Source: Mycolicibacterium brisbanense (GTDB lineage Bacteria > Actinomycetota > Actinomycetes > Mycobacteriales > Mycobacteriaceae). From it: a stretch of 64,000 nt of DNA. This document shows positions 8,120-16,335 of this stretch, piece after piece. Position numbers and translations under genes: made by a program. The stretch is taken from positions 310,001 through 374,000 of the forward strand of contig NZ_BCSX01000021.1 of NCBI RefSeq assembly GCF_001570425.1, written 5' to 3'. A model generated the notes under the pieces. It was not told the origin of the DNA. It saw only the letters and a list, made by a program, of their open reading frames with translations, and ran no database searches. Within the stretch, counting starts at the first letter, position 1, and every line of letters starts with the position of its first letter.

Positions 8120-9253
8120 ATGGAGGCGAACGTGCAAGTCGATTACCAGACGCGCACCGGGCACCTGTTGCTGGCCGACATCTCGGGATACACAAACTTC
8201 CTGACCAGCACCGAGCTGGAACACGCGCAGTCGATCATCCGCGAGTTGATCACGCTCGTGCGCGATCAACTTGCTCCTCCGATGCGGTTTGTGCAGGCGG
8301 AAGGCGATGCGGTGTTCTGTTACGCCGACGACTCGACTTTCGGGGACGGGGAACGTCTCGTCGAGCTGATCGAAGTGTGCTACTACGAATTTTCGAATCG
8401 CTTGCTGAACATGTCACGCAATACAACGTGTTCCTGCGCCGCGTGCGCGGCGATCGGAACGCTGGATTTGAAGTTCATCTGTCATTTCGGGACGTTTGTG
8501 GTCGATCGGACGGAGAGCGGTGTCGACGTTGCCGGCGCCGACGTCATACTGGTGCATCGCCTGCTCAAGAACACCGTCGCCGAGCGCACGGGTTTGAAGG
8601 CATACGCTGCGCTCACTTCCGCGTGCGTTCAGCGGCTGGGATTGCCGACGAAAATGCCTCTCCTGGAAGAACATTACGAATCGTTCGGCACCACGACGAT
8701 CGGAGTTCATGACCTCAAGCCGGCCCTCGCCGCCATGCAAGACAGTCACCGACGCTATGTGCGACCCGAGGATGCCGACTTCACAGCCAGTGTCGAGGTC
8801 CCGATCCCTCCGGTTGAGGCGTGGCACTATTACCTCAACCCGGTGCAACGTCAGCGATGGAAGTGCCGCTACTTCAGCAAGAAGCCGGACGTACCGACGC
8901 GAAATACCAAGGGGCGTATAGGAGCCGGCGCGGCCATGCATTGTAGCCACGGTCCAGGAACGGCCCGATGGGAATTCGTTGATTGGCGACCCTTCACCAG
9001 CGTCACCCACGAAGTGACCGCGCCGCCGTTGGGCCCGTACCTTGGCCTTCATGACGAGATCAATACCTTTGACTTCGTCCCGACGGCCGAAGGAGGAACA
9101 CGGGTCGTGTACCGCGTGCGGCTCAAGAACCGCAGCCGGCTGACTCTGTTGACTTACCGCATCCAACGTCGTTGGCTGAACGCGTTCGACCGCCGCGCCC
9201 ACCAGGTCCTACTCGAGATCATCGCGGAAGACGCAGTCAAGCAACCGATCTGA
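8120..9253 (+). CDS. DUF2652 (cyclase-homology-like) and SRPBCC domain protein
   Basis: 377-residue protein in two parts. Residues about 10-195 start with TGHLLLADISGYTNFLTSTELEHAQSIIRELI and contain RFVQAEGDAVFCYADD. This is a DUF2652 domain, which resembles nucleotide cyclase homology domains in its opening and EGDAV segment. Residues about 205-370 form an SRPBCC/polyketide-cyclase-type ligand-binding fold (DFTASVEVPIPPVEAWHYYLNPVQRQRWK ... TRVVYRVRLKNRSRLTLLTYRIQRRWL). The ATG at 8120 overlaps an alternative GTG at 8117. The domain pairing is common in actinobacteria. Cyclase activity is not established, and a sensory or lipid-binding role is equally possible. Confidence 0.78.
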   Translation: MEANVQVDYQTRTGHLLLADISGYTNFLTSTELEHAQSIIRELITLVRDQLAPPMRFVQAEGDAVFCYADDSTFGDGERLVELIEVCYYEFSNRLLNMSRNTTCSCAACAAIGTLDLKFICHFGTFVVDRTESGVDVAGADVILVHRLLKNTVAERTGLKAYAALTSACVQRLGLPTKMPLLEEHYESFGTTTIGVHDLKPALAAMQDSHRRYVRPEDADFTASVEVPIPPVEAWHYYLNPVQRQRWKCRYFSKKPDVPTRNTKGRIGAGAAMHCSHGPGTARWEFVDWRPFTSVTHEVTAPPLGPYLGLHDEINTFDFVPTAEGGTRVVYRVRLKNRSRLTLLTYRIQRRWLNAFDRRAHQVLLEIIAEDAVKQPI

Positions 9254-9255
9254 CG

Positions 9256-9861
9256 TCAAGCCGGTAGCCGCCACATCGGGAAGATGGTCGGCGAACCGGC
9301 AATCGTCAACTCGCCCACAGTCTGAAAGCCATGGCGCTCGTACAGCCGCCGGTTCTCTGGAGAGGACGCCTCGAGATAGGCCGGCAGCTTTTCACGGTCC
9401 GCCTTCGCGAGCACCGCCGCTAGTAGTCGCGAGCCGATGCCCCGCCGTTGGGCGGCGGGCTCGACGCCCATGAATGCCAGGTACCAGCAGACATCTGCCG
9501 GGTGGTGTTCGTCGATCATCTGGAACAGTTGCGTCATTCGTGCCCGAGCAGCGTCGCCGCCCGCCGTGGCGAGAAGGGCTTCGTTGAACGTCTGGGCCTC
9601 CTCAGCGGTGACCACTTGCCGACCCGGCGGAAGCCACAGCGCAGCTCCTAAGCCCTGATCGGCCGCGTACACACCACCATGCGGCCAGCACGCCGCGACG
9701 AACCGTGCGTAGAAGGCCGCTGTGCTCGACCGACGTTGCGCGTCGTCGGGCACCAACCAGCGGTACACCGGGTCATCGAAGAAGGCTCTGCACAGCGTCG
9801 TGACAACTTGCGAGCGTTCATCCGAAGTCGCCGGGTGGGGTTCTGTCGTCGCAGTCGGCAT
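9256..9861 (-). CDS. GNAT family N-acetyltransferase
   Basis: 201-residue acetyltransferase. The acetyl-CoA site is AQRRGIGSRLLAAVLAKADREKLPAYLEASSPENRRLYERHGF (motif A Q-R-R-G-I-G followed by the motif B N-x2-L-Y-E-R-x-G-F), and the N-terminal half is the variable acceptor region. It converges tail-to-tail on the DUF2652 gene with only 2 bp between the stops. A 16-bp perfect palindrome 36 bp upstream (9897-9912) may be a repressor operator. The acceptor substrate is not predictable. Confidence 0.85.
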   Translation of the reverse strand: MPTATTEPHPATSDERSQVVTTLCRAFFDDPVYRWLVPDDAQRRSSTAAFYARFVAACWPHGGVYAADQGLGAALWLPPGRQVVTAEEAQTFNEALLATAGGDAARARMTQLFQMIDEHHPADVCWYLAFMGVEPAAQRRGIGSRLLAAVLAKADREKLPAYLEASSPENRRLYERHGFQTVGELTIAGSPTIFPMWRLPA

Positions 9862-9896
9862 CGTCCCATCATGATCCCGGGAGCTCGACAGGACAT

Positions 9897-9912
9897 GAGT
9901 AGCGCGCTACTC
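9897..9912. promoter_or_regulatory. Perfect 16-bp palindrome upstream of GNAT gene
   Basis: GAGTAGCGCGCTACTC reads identically on both strands and lies 36 bp upstream of the GNAT start, where a TetR- or MarR-type repressor could sit. No regulator gene is adjacent, so the binding protein would be encoded elsewhere. Confidence 0.4.
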
Positions 9913-10002
9913 GAAGCCGAACAACGTTGTCTCAGGAACATGGCGGATCTGTCCGTGTGCTCTCTGGCCTGCTGAACCCGCCGCGCTCGACCCTAACGAC
10001 GA

Positions 10003-10728
10003 CTACAGCTTCCTGGTGTCGAGCCGCGTCTCGACGACTACGCCATCCCTGGCGTCAATGAAATATGCTGCGGCGCCGTCATGCTCGGATACCGCTTCCG
10101 CAAACTCGGTCCCGCGGTACAGCACACCGGCACCATCGTCGGTGGCATACGCAGCGGGCAACACCTCTTCGCCGACAAGCCTGTGCAACAGCGACCGGCG
10201 CTGATCCTCGGAGTCGTAATGTACGCCGTTGGCGTAAGGCACGAAGCCCAGACCGTTGGTTACCGGTTGCAGTTGTGGACCGAACGAGTCTGTCGTTCCA
10301 CCAACGTGCCAACAGATCGATCCGGCTGAGATGCCGGTGAGCACCACGCCGGCCTGCCAGGCAGCCTGCAGCGCGGTGTCGACACCGTGCAATCGCCACA
10401 TCGCCAACAAGCCGGCGACACTGCCGCCGAACACCCACACCACGTCCTGAGCCAGCAGATGCGCGGTGATGTCATCGACGCTCGGCATCGGAAACAGAGA
10501 CAGGTGCGACGGGGTAAAACCGCTAGCCTGTGCGGCCTCGGTGAGATAGTGCAGAACCGCCTTGTCATCGCCCATCGCGGTGGCCAACAAGCAGATTCGA
10601 GGTGATCGGCCCGTCACGCCCGAGAGATCTACTGCGAACTCTGTCAGCGCGGTGAAGGCGAATCGGGTACGGCGACCCGAGGTGATACCACCGCTGGTCG
10701 CCAGAATGGTCGGCACATCCGCAGGCAT
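10003..10728 (-). CDS. Peptidase E-like (S51 family) protein
   Basis: 241-residue protein of the S51 peptidase / cyanophycinase-like group. It has an early TILATSGGITSGRRT strand, a QDVVWVFGGSVAGLLAMWRLHGVDTALQAAWQAGVVLTGISAGSICWHVGGTTDSFG core, and NGVHYDSEDQR. The nucleophile Ser is the one in GISAGS. S51 enzymes cleave dipeptides with N-terminal Asp or related bonds. The ATG at 10728 is favoured because similarity starts there. An ATG 24 codons further upstream exists, and neither has a strong ribosome-binding site. It stands alone on the minus strand. Confidence 0.8.
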   Translation of the reverse strand: MPADVPTILATSGGITSGRRTRFAFTALTEFAVDLSGVTGRSPRICLLATAMGDDKAVLHYLTEAAQASGFTPSHLSLFPMPSVDDITAHLLAQDVVWVFGGSVAGLLAMWRLHGVDTALQAAWQAGVVLTGISAGSICWHVGGTTDSFGPQLQPVTNGLGFVPYANGVHYDSEDQRRSLLHRLVGEEVLPAAYATDDGAGVLYRGTEFAEAVSEHDGAAAYFIDARDGVVVETRLDTRKL

Positions 10729-10932
10729 AGGGCGACCGTATGCGCCGCCTTCACGGTCAGCAACCGAGTTTGGCAGCCGGGCCCGGTTGCCCATCGCCAT
10801 CGGTCGGAATGCATCGATTCAGGCGGCTATGTCTCCGCGAGGTGACCATCCCCGAGTTCACGCCCGAGCTGGGCCAAATGATGGTGTCGACGCTTGACAT
10901 CGTCATTGAGAGGCTCGCACGTTCTGACGGGT

Positions 10933-11475
10933 CTACCAGAGATCACCCGGTCGCCAGTCGCAGATCAGAGCGGCGTCCGGGACAAGTGGTTTGCTCGGGT
11001 TGTCGGGATCGAAAAGATAGATCCGGTCAGCGGTGTCGTAGGTGTCAATGATGCCCGTTGGGCCATCAGCCTGGGTGTGTCCAGTCCAAAGTCGCCAGCC
11101 GCGAGCGGCATAGAAAGCTGCCGCAGTCTCGACCGCATTGAGGGCACCGAGCTCATGGCGCGCACTGATGACCCGTTCTGCATGGTCCATGACGACGCGG
11201 CCCAGACCACGACCCTGTTGGTCGGAGCGAACCGCGACCGCTTCGATGTAGCCGGTGTCGAAAGCAATGCCGTGGTAACGCAAAGTTCTGGGCACGACGG
11301 AAGCGAATCCGATCAACGCTTCATCGTCGTGAAGCACGATGTGCACTCCGTCGACGGCATGCAGCCAGTCGTGGGATCGGAACTGAGATCCGAATGCGGT
11401 GCGCACCAACGCTTCGGCTGCACCAAGCTGGGCTGTGCTGAGTTCGCCAGGCTCGGTTACCAACACCTCAACCAT
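10933..11475 (-). CDS. Aminoglycoside 2'-N-acetyltransferase, AAC(2') family
   Basis: 180-residue GNAT enzyme that matches the mycobacterial AAC(2')-I group along its length. Key segments are a DTGYIEAVAVRSDQQGRGLGRVVMD acetyl-CoA motif, GALNAVETAAAFYAARGW, and the C-terminal LICDWRPGDLW, which corresponds to the CDWRAGDVW ending of M. tuberculosis AAC(2')-Ic. These chromosomal enzymes acetylate the 2'-amino group of aminoglycosides such as gentamicin and tobramycin. Native roles in cell envelope metabolism have been proposed. It is monocistronic, about 90 bp downstream of folD on the same strand. Several residues differ from the M. tuberculosis enzyme, so the substrate range is uncertain. 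Confidence 0.82.
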   Translation of the reverse strand: MVEVLVTEPGELSTAQLGAAEALVRTAFGSQFRSHDWLHAVDGVHIVLHDDEALIGFASVVPRTLRYHGIAFDTGYIEAVAVRSDQQGRGLGRVVMDHAERVISARHELGALNAVETAAAFYAARGWRLWTGHTQADGPTGIIDTYDTADRIYLFDPDNPSKPLVPDAALICDWRPGDLW

Positions 11476-11566
11476 GAGGGCAGCGTGTCATGCGACCGCT
11501 GCTTTTTCGTGGCGCGCCACGGTGGTGTCGCGTAACTAAATCTCCCTGTCCCCCGATGGGCGGCCG

Positions 11567-12412
11567 TCAGCTTGGGGTGACCCGTTCGGCCGCGTCGACC
11601 GTTTGGGCCAGCAATACGGCGATGGTGGTGGGTCCGACGCCGCCAGGAACCGGGGTGATGAGGCAGGCACGCTCAGCGGCGGCGCGGTATTCCACGTCGC
11701 CGACATTGCCGGGGTTATAGCCCGCGTCGATGACAACGGCACCGGGCTTGATCCAGTCGCCTTTGATCAGCTCGGGCCGACCAACTGCGGCAACCACGAT
11801 GTCGGCGGCGGCGACAACGGCCGACAGGTTGGTGGTTTTGGAGTGGCAGTACGTCACCGTGGCGTCGCGGCCCAACAGCAGCATCCCGACCGGCTTGCCC
11901 AAGATGGGGCTGCGGCCGATGACAACGGCATGCTGACCAGCGGGATCGACATCGTAGGCATCCAGTAGACGCATGATGCCTCCTGGTGTACAGGACTGAA
12001 ACCCTCTGCCACCCAATGCCATAGCGGAGAATGAGGCGAGAGTAACCCCGTCGACGTCCTTGTCCGGGGTGATCGCTTCGAAGACCTCGCGCTCGTCTAT
12101 CTGTGCCGGCATGGGGTGCTGTACCAGGATGCCGTCAACGGCGTCGTCGTGGGCCAGCTCGGTGACGAGCTCGACTACCTGGCACGTGCCGGCAGTCTGC
12201 GGAAGCTGGTGGTGCCGGGAATCCAAGCCGGTGGTTCGACAGCGGTTGCCCTTCATACGCACATAGGTATGTGAGGCAGGATCATCACCCACGAGCACGG
12301 TCGCCAAGCACGGTTTACGACCATGTGATCGTTCGAACTTCGCGGCACGTTGACGCGTCTCGTCCAGAATTCGCTTCGCGACGGCAGTGCCGTCGATAAC
12401 AGTCGCGCGCAT
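11567..12412 (-). CDS. folD: Bifunctional methylenetetrahydrofolate dehydrogenase / methenyltetrahydrofolate cyclohydrolase
   Basis: 281-residue cytosolic enzyme interconverting 5,10-methylene-, 5,10-methenyl- and 10-formyl-tetrahydrofolate with NADP. Visible landmarks are DPASHTYVRMKGNRC, containing the catalytic Tyr and Lys (about residues 50 and 54), GILVQHPMP (usually QLPLP in the family), DKDVDG, the cofactor loop GRSPILGKPVGMLLL, and the C-terminal PGGVGPTT. It starts at an ATG with GAGGAG five bases upstream. That ribosome-binding site is one arm of a hairpin at the end of a ZTP riboswitch (12413-12512), so translation is probably switched on when ZTP/ZMP accumulates. The QHPMP and TYVRMKGNRC variants suggest a second, specialised FolD paralogue. 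Confidence 0.93.
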   Translation of the reverse strand: MRATVIDGTAVAKRILDETRQRAAKFERSHGRKPCLATVLVGDDPASHTYVRMKGNRCRTTGLDSRHHQLPQTAGTCQVVELVTELAHDDAVDGILVQHPMPAQIDEREVFEAITPDKDVDGVTLASFSAMALGGRGFQSCTPGGIMRLLDAYDVDPAGQHAVVIGRSPILGKPVGMLLLGRDATVTYCHSKTTNLSAVVAAADIVVAAVGRPELIKGDWIKPGAVVIDAGYNPGNVGDVEYRAAAERACLITPVPGGVGPTTIAVLLAQTVDAAERVTPS

Positions 12413-12512
12413 GAAGACTCCTCAGAAGTTGAGGAGCACCCAGGCGGTCGATGCGTCCTGAATTCAGCTTCCCGGTGGTCCCCCACCTGCGCCAGTCGCC
12501 TCGCCTCATTCT
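12413..12512 (-). promoter_or_regulatory. ZTP (pfl) riboswitch upstream of folD
   Basis: The minus-strand leader contains GACTGGCG (12490-12497), the GTGGGGGACCACCGGGAAGC hairpin (12467-12486) and the strongly conserved pseudoknot/ligand element CCGCCTGGGTGC (12436-12447), in the order and spacing of the pfl motif. It is followed by an expression platform. CTCCTCA (12430-12436) can pair with TGAGGAG (12418-12424) across a 5-base loop, hiding the folD ribosome-binding site. pfl RNAs sense ZTP/ZMP, signals of 10-formyl-tetrahydrofolate shortage, and commonly control folD and purine genes. The layout predicts translational control: ligand binding would free GAGGAG. Confidence 0.85.
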
Positions 12513-12558
12513 ACGGCTGGGGCCAGGAGACAGGACACTCCGACGGGAAGGGGCCGCC

Positions 12559-14181
12559 TCACCGAGCTCTCGTATCGCCGATCGCGGAAAGGTCGCCCTC
12601 GAGCGCGAGTACCTCGAGGCTCAGGTGGATGGCGGTGATCAGCGCGGGCGAGCGCAACGACTCGCCGAACATCGACTCGACGCGTTTCACTCTGTGCCGC
12701 ACGGTATTCGGATGTACGTTGAGTGCCTTCGCTGTTGCCACGACATCGAGGTCATGGCTGAAGAACGTGCGGATGAAGTCCAGGTACCCATCGTGCCGCC
12801 CGAGGACGGCGAGCTGTTCGGTGGCCTTGGCTGTGGTGGTCTCCCGGTGTTGTCCGGTCAAGAGCCAGTCCGCGATGCCAACGTCTTCGAACTTGGTGTG
12901 GCGAAGGTTTCGGGTTTGCGCAGCCCGCAGTGCGCGCTGTGCGTTTCTGAGACGTTCGGGACCGGTGCGCACATCTTGGAACGGCTCGGAGAAACCGCAG
13001 ACGGTACCTTCCGGTTGGTTGGCGATCCAGCCGTTGACGGCGGGCACATCCGCCGCGAGCACACCGATCAGCTGATCGGTGTGCTGTGCGAACATCACCG
13101 GCAGGCGCATCAATCGCGCGAGATCGAGCGCGTCGGCCTCCAGTGCGTCGAGCGCGGTCGCGGCGCGCGTCACCCAGCGTCCGGCGTCGTAACCGTCCGA
13201 GGGAGACATTGCGAACACCCGCAACTGGGGCCGGTGCCCGAACCGAAGCGACTCCAAATGTCCTTCGGCGCTGAATTGATCGATGATCTCACCGGCAACC
13301 AGCTCGCGCACAAACGCCGCCTGGCGGGCCCTGTTCTCCACCGCCGCCCGATACCGCGACCGCTCGATCGCGTTGAGCAGCCGGACGGAGACCTGGAGGA
13401 TCGATCGGGCCAGAGCGTCGGGAACCTCGTGCCGGGTCGAGGCGATCACCAGCCAATGTGGTTCTCCTCCAGGCTCAATCGGGTCGGCGGTAACCGACCA
13501 CTTGCCGACGCTGAACCGTAGATGGCCGCTGCGGCCACGCAGTTGGGACCGCATCAGATGTGCCGGTGCCTTGCCGGAGGATGCGACGACGTCACCCAAC
13601 TCGTTGTACAGCAGTACGCTGCAACGCAATATCGCGGCCAGGCGGGATATCAACTCCTGCTCGGGATCAGCGGCGCCCAGCGCGTCGAGTAGCTGATCCT
13701 GCATCTGCAACGCCCGCCGCAAGGAGTGCGACTCGACTGAATGAGTTTGTTCCGCAACACGATCGATCACCGTCATGAAGGCCACTTCACGGGGCACGGT
13801 GAATACCGGGAAGTGATGACGGTTCGCCTCGTCCACCAACGCTCGAGGCACGTCATCGGTGACAACCCCGAGTCCGTACCCGAGAGCGGCGACGCCGGCC
13901 GAGACCAGCTCGCGCACCAGGCCGCGGAGCGCTTGCGCTGCCTTACCGCTCTTGGCCTCATGGCCGTACAGCGAACCCGTCGTCAGCATCACTGTTCCAG
14001 GCTGCAGCCATTCGGACGGATGGGCGATCTCGATCGCGTGCGCGCCCGACAGTGGTACGTGCGGATTGCAGTCGCTCACCAGGACGAGGCCGAGGGACTG
14101 ATCCAACAGCAGATCGACCAGGCGGAAATCGTCATTCTCCACAGTTGCGGCGGCCTCACCCCGGACGGTCAAAAACTCCAA
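12559..14181 (-). CDS. PucR family transcriptional regulator
   Basis: 540-residue regulator. An N-terminal PucR-like domain (about 20-140; LLDQSLGLVLVSDC..HPSEWLQPGTVMLTTGSLYG) is followed by a GGDEF-like mid region (about 300-420). The C-terminal PucR-type HTH is FIRTFFSHDLDVVATAKALNVHPNTVRHRVKRVESMFGESL (about 475-515). Family members control purine, hydantoin and related catabolic genes. It is divergent from the hyuA/hyuB pair, which it most likely regulates. Annotated here from a TTG at 14181; no well-placed ribosome-binding site decides the start, so it could be a few codons off. Confidence 0.88.
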   Translation of the reverse strand: MEFLTVRGEAAATVENDDFRLVDLLLDQSLGLVLVSDCNPHVPLSGAHAIEIAHPSEWLQPGTVMLTTGSLYGHEAKSGKAAQALRGLVRELVSAGVAALGYGLGVVTDDVPRALVDEANRHHFPVFTVPREVAFMTVIDRVAEQTHSVESHSLRRALQMQDQLLDALGAADPEQELISRLAAILRCSVLLYNELGDVVASSGKAPAHLMRSQLRGRSGHLRFSVGKWSVTADPIEPGGEPHWLVIASTRHEVPDALARSILQVSVRLLNAIERSRYRAAVENRARQAAFVRELVAGEIIDQFSAEGHLESLRFGHRPQLRVFAMSPSDGYDAGRWVTRAATALDALEADALDLARLMRLPVMFAQHTDQLIGVLAADVPAVNGWIANQPEGTVCGFSEPFQDVRTGPERLRNAQRALRAAQTRNLRHTKFEDVGIADWLLTGQHRETTTAKATEQLAVLGRHDGYLDFIRTFFSHDLDVVATAKALNVHPNTVRHRVKRVESMFGESLRSPALITAIHLSLEVLALEGDLSAIGDTRAR

Positions 14182-14271
14182 TCTGAGTGTAGTCGACAGT
14201 CACTTTCTCCAATTGGCTGCGGATTAGTGCAGCTCAATACTTGAGCACACTTCACCAGAGGAGGCTTACCA

Positions 14272-16335
14272 ATGAAGCAGAACACAGCCACGAAGACCCT
14301 TCGTGTTGCTGTCGACGTGGGTGGGACGTTTACCGACGTGTGCATCTTCGACGAGCGTGACCAGAGCACGCGCGTCGCCAAGGTGCCATCTACCCCACAC
14401 GACCCCATGGAAGCGGTCGTCGCCGGTGTGCGATCGACCGGTGTCGATCTTTCGGCGGTGGCCCTGTTCTCGCACGGCACGACGGTGGCCACCAACGCGT
14501 TGATCACGCGCCGTTTTCCAGCCGCCGCGATGGTGTGCAGCGAGGGGTTCCGCGACATCCTGGAGATCCGCGATGGCACGAAAGACGAACTCTGGGATTC
14601 CTACGTCGACGTCGGCGCCCCGTACATCAAGCGGCGAAACCGGTACGAGGTACCGGAGCGGATCGACTACGTCGGATCGATCGTCACACCCCTCGACGAA
14701 GACAAGGCGCGCGACGTCGCACGCATCCTGCGGCGTAAAGGTGTGCTGACCGTGGCGGTGTGCTTCATGAACTCCTACGTCAACGACACCCACGAACGGC
14801 GGATGCGCGACATTCTCATCGACGAGATCCCCGGAGTCACCGTGTCGACGTCAAGTGAGATCCTGCCGGAAATATTCGAATATGACCGCGCGTCAACAAC
14901 AGTGGCCAACGCGGTGCTCGCCCCGCTGGTGAGTGGTTACGTGAACCGACTGGAAGGATCCCTGCGCGCCGACGGCTACGACGGCGACCTGCTGTTGTTG
15001 CACTCCGGCGGCGGATCGATGACGCCGGCCATGGTCGACCGCTATCCGGTGCGGTTGGCCGCCTCGGGTATTGCCGCGGGCGCCATCGCGGTGGCCGACA
15101 TTGCTTCCCGCTGTGGATACCCGAATGCGATCGGCCTCGACATGGGCGGGACCAGTACGGACATCTCACTGGTCTACGACGGCGAGATCCGCACCACCAA
15201 ACGCTGGCAGGTCGAGTACGGCTTCCCGATCTGCTTCCCCAGCATCGAGGTACTCACCATCGGCGCAGGCGGCGGCTCACTCGCGTGGATCGACGAGGCC
15301 GGCTCCCTGCGGAATGGACCGCAATCCGCCGGGGCCGCACCCGGCCCGGCCTGCTACCGGCGCGGCGGCACCGAACCGACCAACACCGACGCCAACCTGG
15401 TACTCGGTCGGCTGGGTGAGTCACTGATCGGCGGCGAACTGACGCTCGACGCCGACGCGGCGCGCGAAGCCGTGCGCAGCGGCATCGCTGAGCGCCTCGA
15501 CCTTGATGTCGATACCGCCGCATCGAATGTCATCCAGGTCGCCAATGCCAACATGGCCGACGCAGTGCGACTGTTGTCCATCCGCCGCGGGTACGACCCC
15601 AGGGACTTCGTCCTGGTGGTGTGTGGCGGCGCCGGCGCACTCCACGGTGCCGCCCTCGCCAAGGAGCTGTCGATCCCCACGGTCGTGGTGCCGGCCCATC
15701 CTGGAATCACCTCGGCCCAAGGGTGCTTGCTCGTCGACATCCGGCACGACCTGTCGGCGATGTTCCAGCGCATCGCTTCCGACGTCAACCCGGCAGAGCT
15801 CGAAGCCGAATTCGCACAGCTGGAAAAGGAAGGCCTCGCCCGGCTACGGCACGAGGGGGTCGATGAGAGTCGCATGCGTATCGACCGCTCGATCAGCATG
15901 CGCTACGCGGGACAATGGCGGTCGCTGAGCGTCACGGCAGACAACCGCGAAGGGTTCCTGGACCGTGCGGTCGAACTCTTTCACGAAGAGCACGAACGCG
16001 ACTACTCGTTCCGCCGCGACGACGTGGCCGTCGAGATCTACCAAATCGGCGTTCGCGCCATCGGTGAAACCCCGAAACCCCGCTTCCCCCAGCAGAACAC
16101 GTCGGACGCACCCGCACCGTCGCCGCTGGCAATTCGTCAGGTCTACTTCGACGAGGTCGGCGGGCGAATGCCGACGCCGGTCTTCGACCGCGACGAGCTG
16201 ATCGCCGGAAACGCGGTCGACGGGCCCGCCATCATCGACCAGCTCGACTCGACCACCGTCATACCGCCGGCGACCACCGCCGTCGTCGACGAGTGGGCCA
16301 ACATTCGAATCCACATCCATCAGGAGCAGCAGTGA
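14272..16335 (+). CDS. Hydantoinase/oxoprolinase A-type ATPase subunit
   Basis: 687-residue HyuA-family protein of the ASKHA fold. The phosphate-1 loop VDVGGTFTDV is near residues 14-23, FSHGTTVATNALITR near 62-76, and the second nucleotide loop GLDMGGTSTDISLV near 287-300, with GAGGGSLAWID and GAAPGPACYRRGG in between. HyuA proteins bind ATP and work with HyuB partners in hydantoinases, 5-oxoprolinases and acetone/acetophenone carboxylases. AGAGGAGG precedes the ATG by seven bases. Its 4-base overlap with the next gene shows tight coupling, and no gamma-type zinc subunit accompanies it. The substrate cannot be fixed: a hydantoin, oxoproline or another ketone are all possible. Confidence 0.88.
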   Translation: MKQNTATKTLRVAVDVGGTFTDVCIFDERDQSTRVAKVPSTPHDPMEAVVAGVRSTGVDLSAVALFSHGTTVATNALITRRFPAAAMVCSEGFRDILEIRDGTKDELWDSYVDVGAPYIKRRNRYEVPERIDYVGSIVTPLDEDKARDVARILRRKGVLTVAVCFMNSYVNDTHERRMRDILIDEIPGVTVSTSSEILPEIFEYDRASTTVANAVLAPLVSGYVNRLEGSLRADGYDGDLLLLHSGGGSMTPAMVDRYPVRLAASGIAAGAIAVADIASRCGYPNAIGLDMGGTSTDISLVYDGEIRTTKRWQVEYGFPICFPSIEVLTIGAGGGSLAWIDEAGSLRNGPQSAGAAPGPACYRRGGTEPTNTDANLVLGRLGESLIGGELTLDADAAREAVRSGIAERLDLDVDTAASNVIQVANANMADAVRLLSIRRGYDPRDFVLVVCGGAGALHGAALAKELSIPTVVVPAHPGITSAQGCLLVDIRHDLSAMFQRIASDVNPAELEAEFAQLEKEGLARLRHEGVDESRMRIDRSISMRYAGQWRSLSVTADNREGFLDRAVELFHEEHERDYSFRRDDVAVEIYQIGVRAIGETPKPRFPQQNTSDAPAPSPLAIRQVYFDEVGGRMPTPVFDRDELIAGNAVDGPAIIDQLDSTTVIPPATTAVVDEWANIRIHIHQEQQ

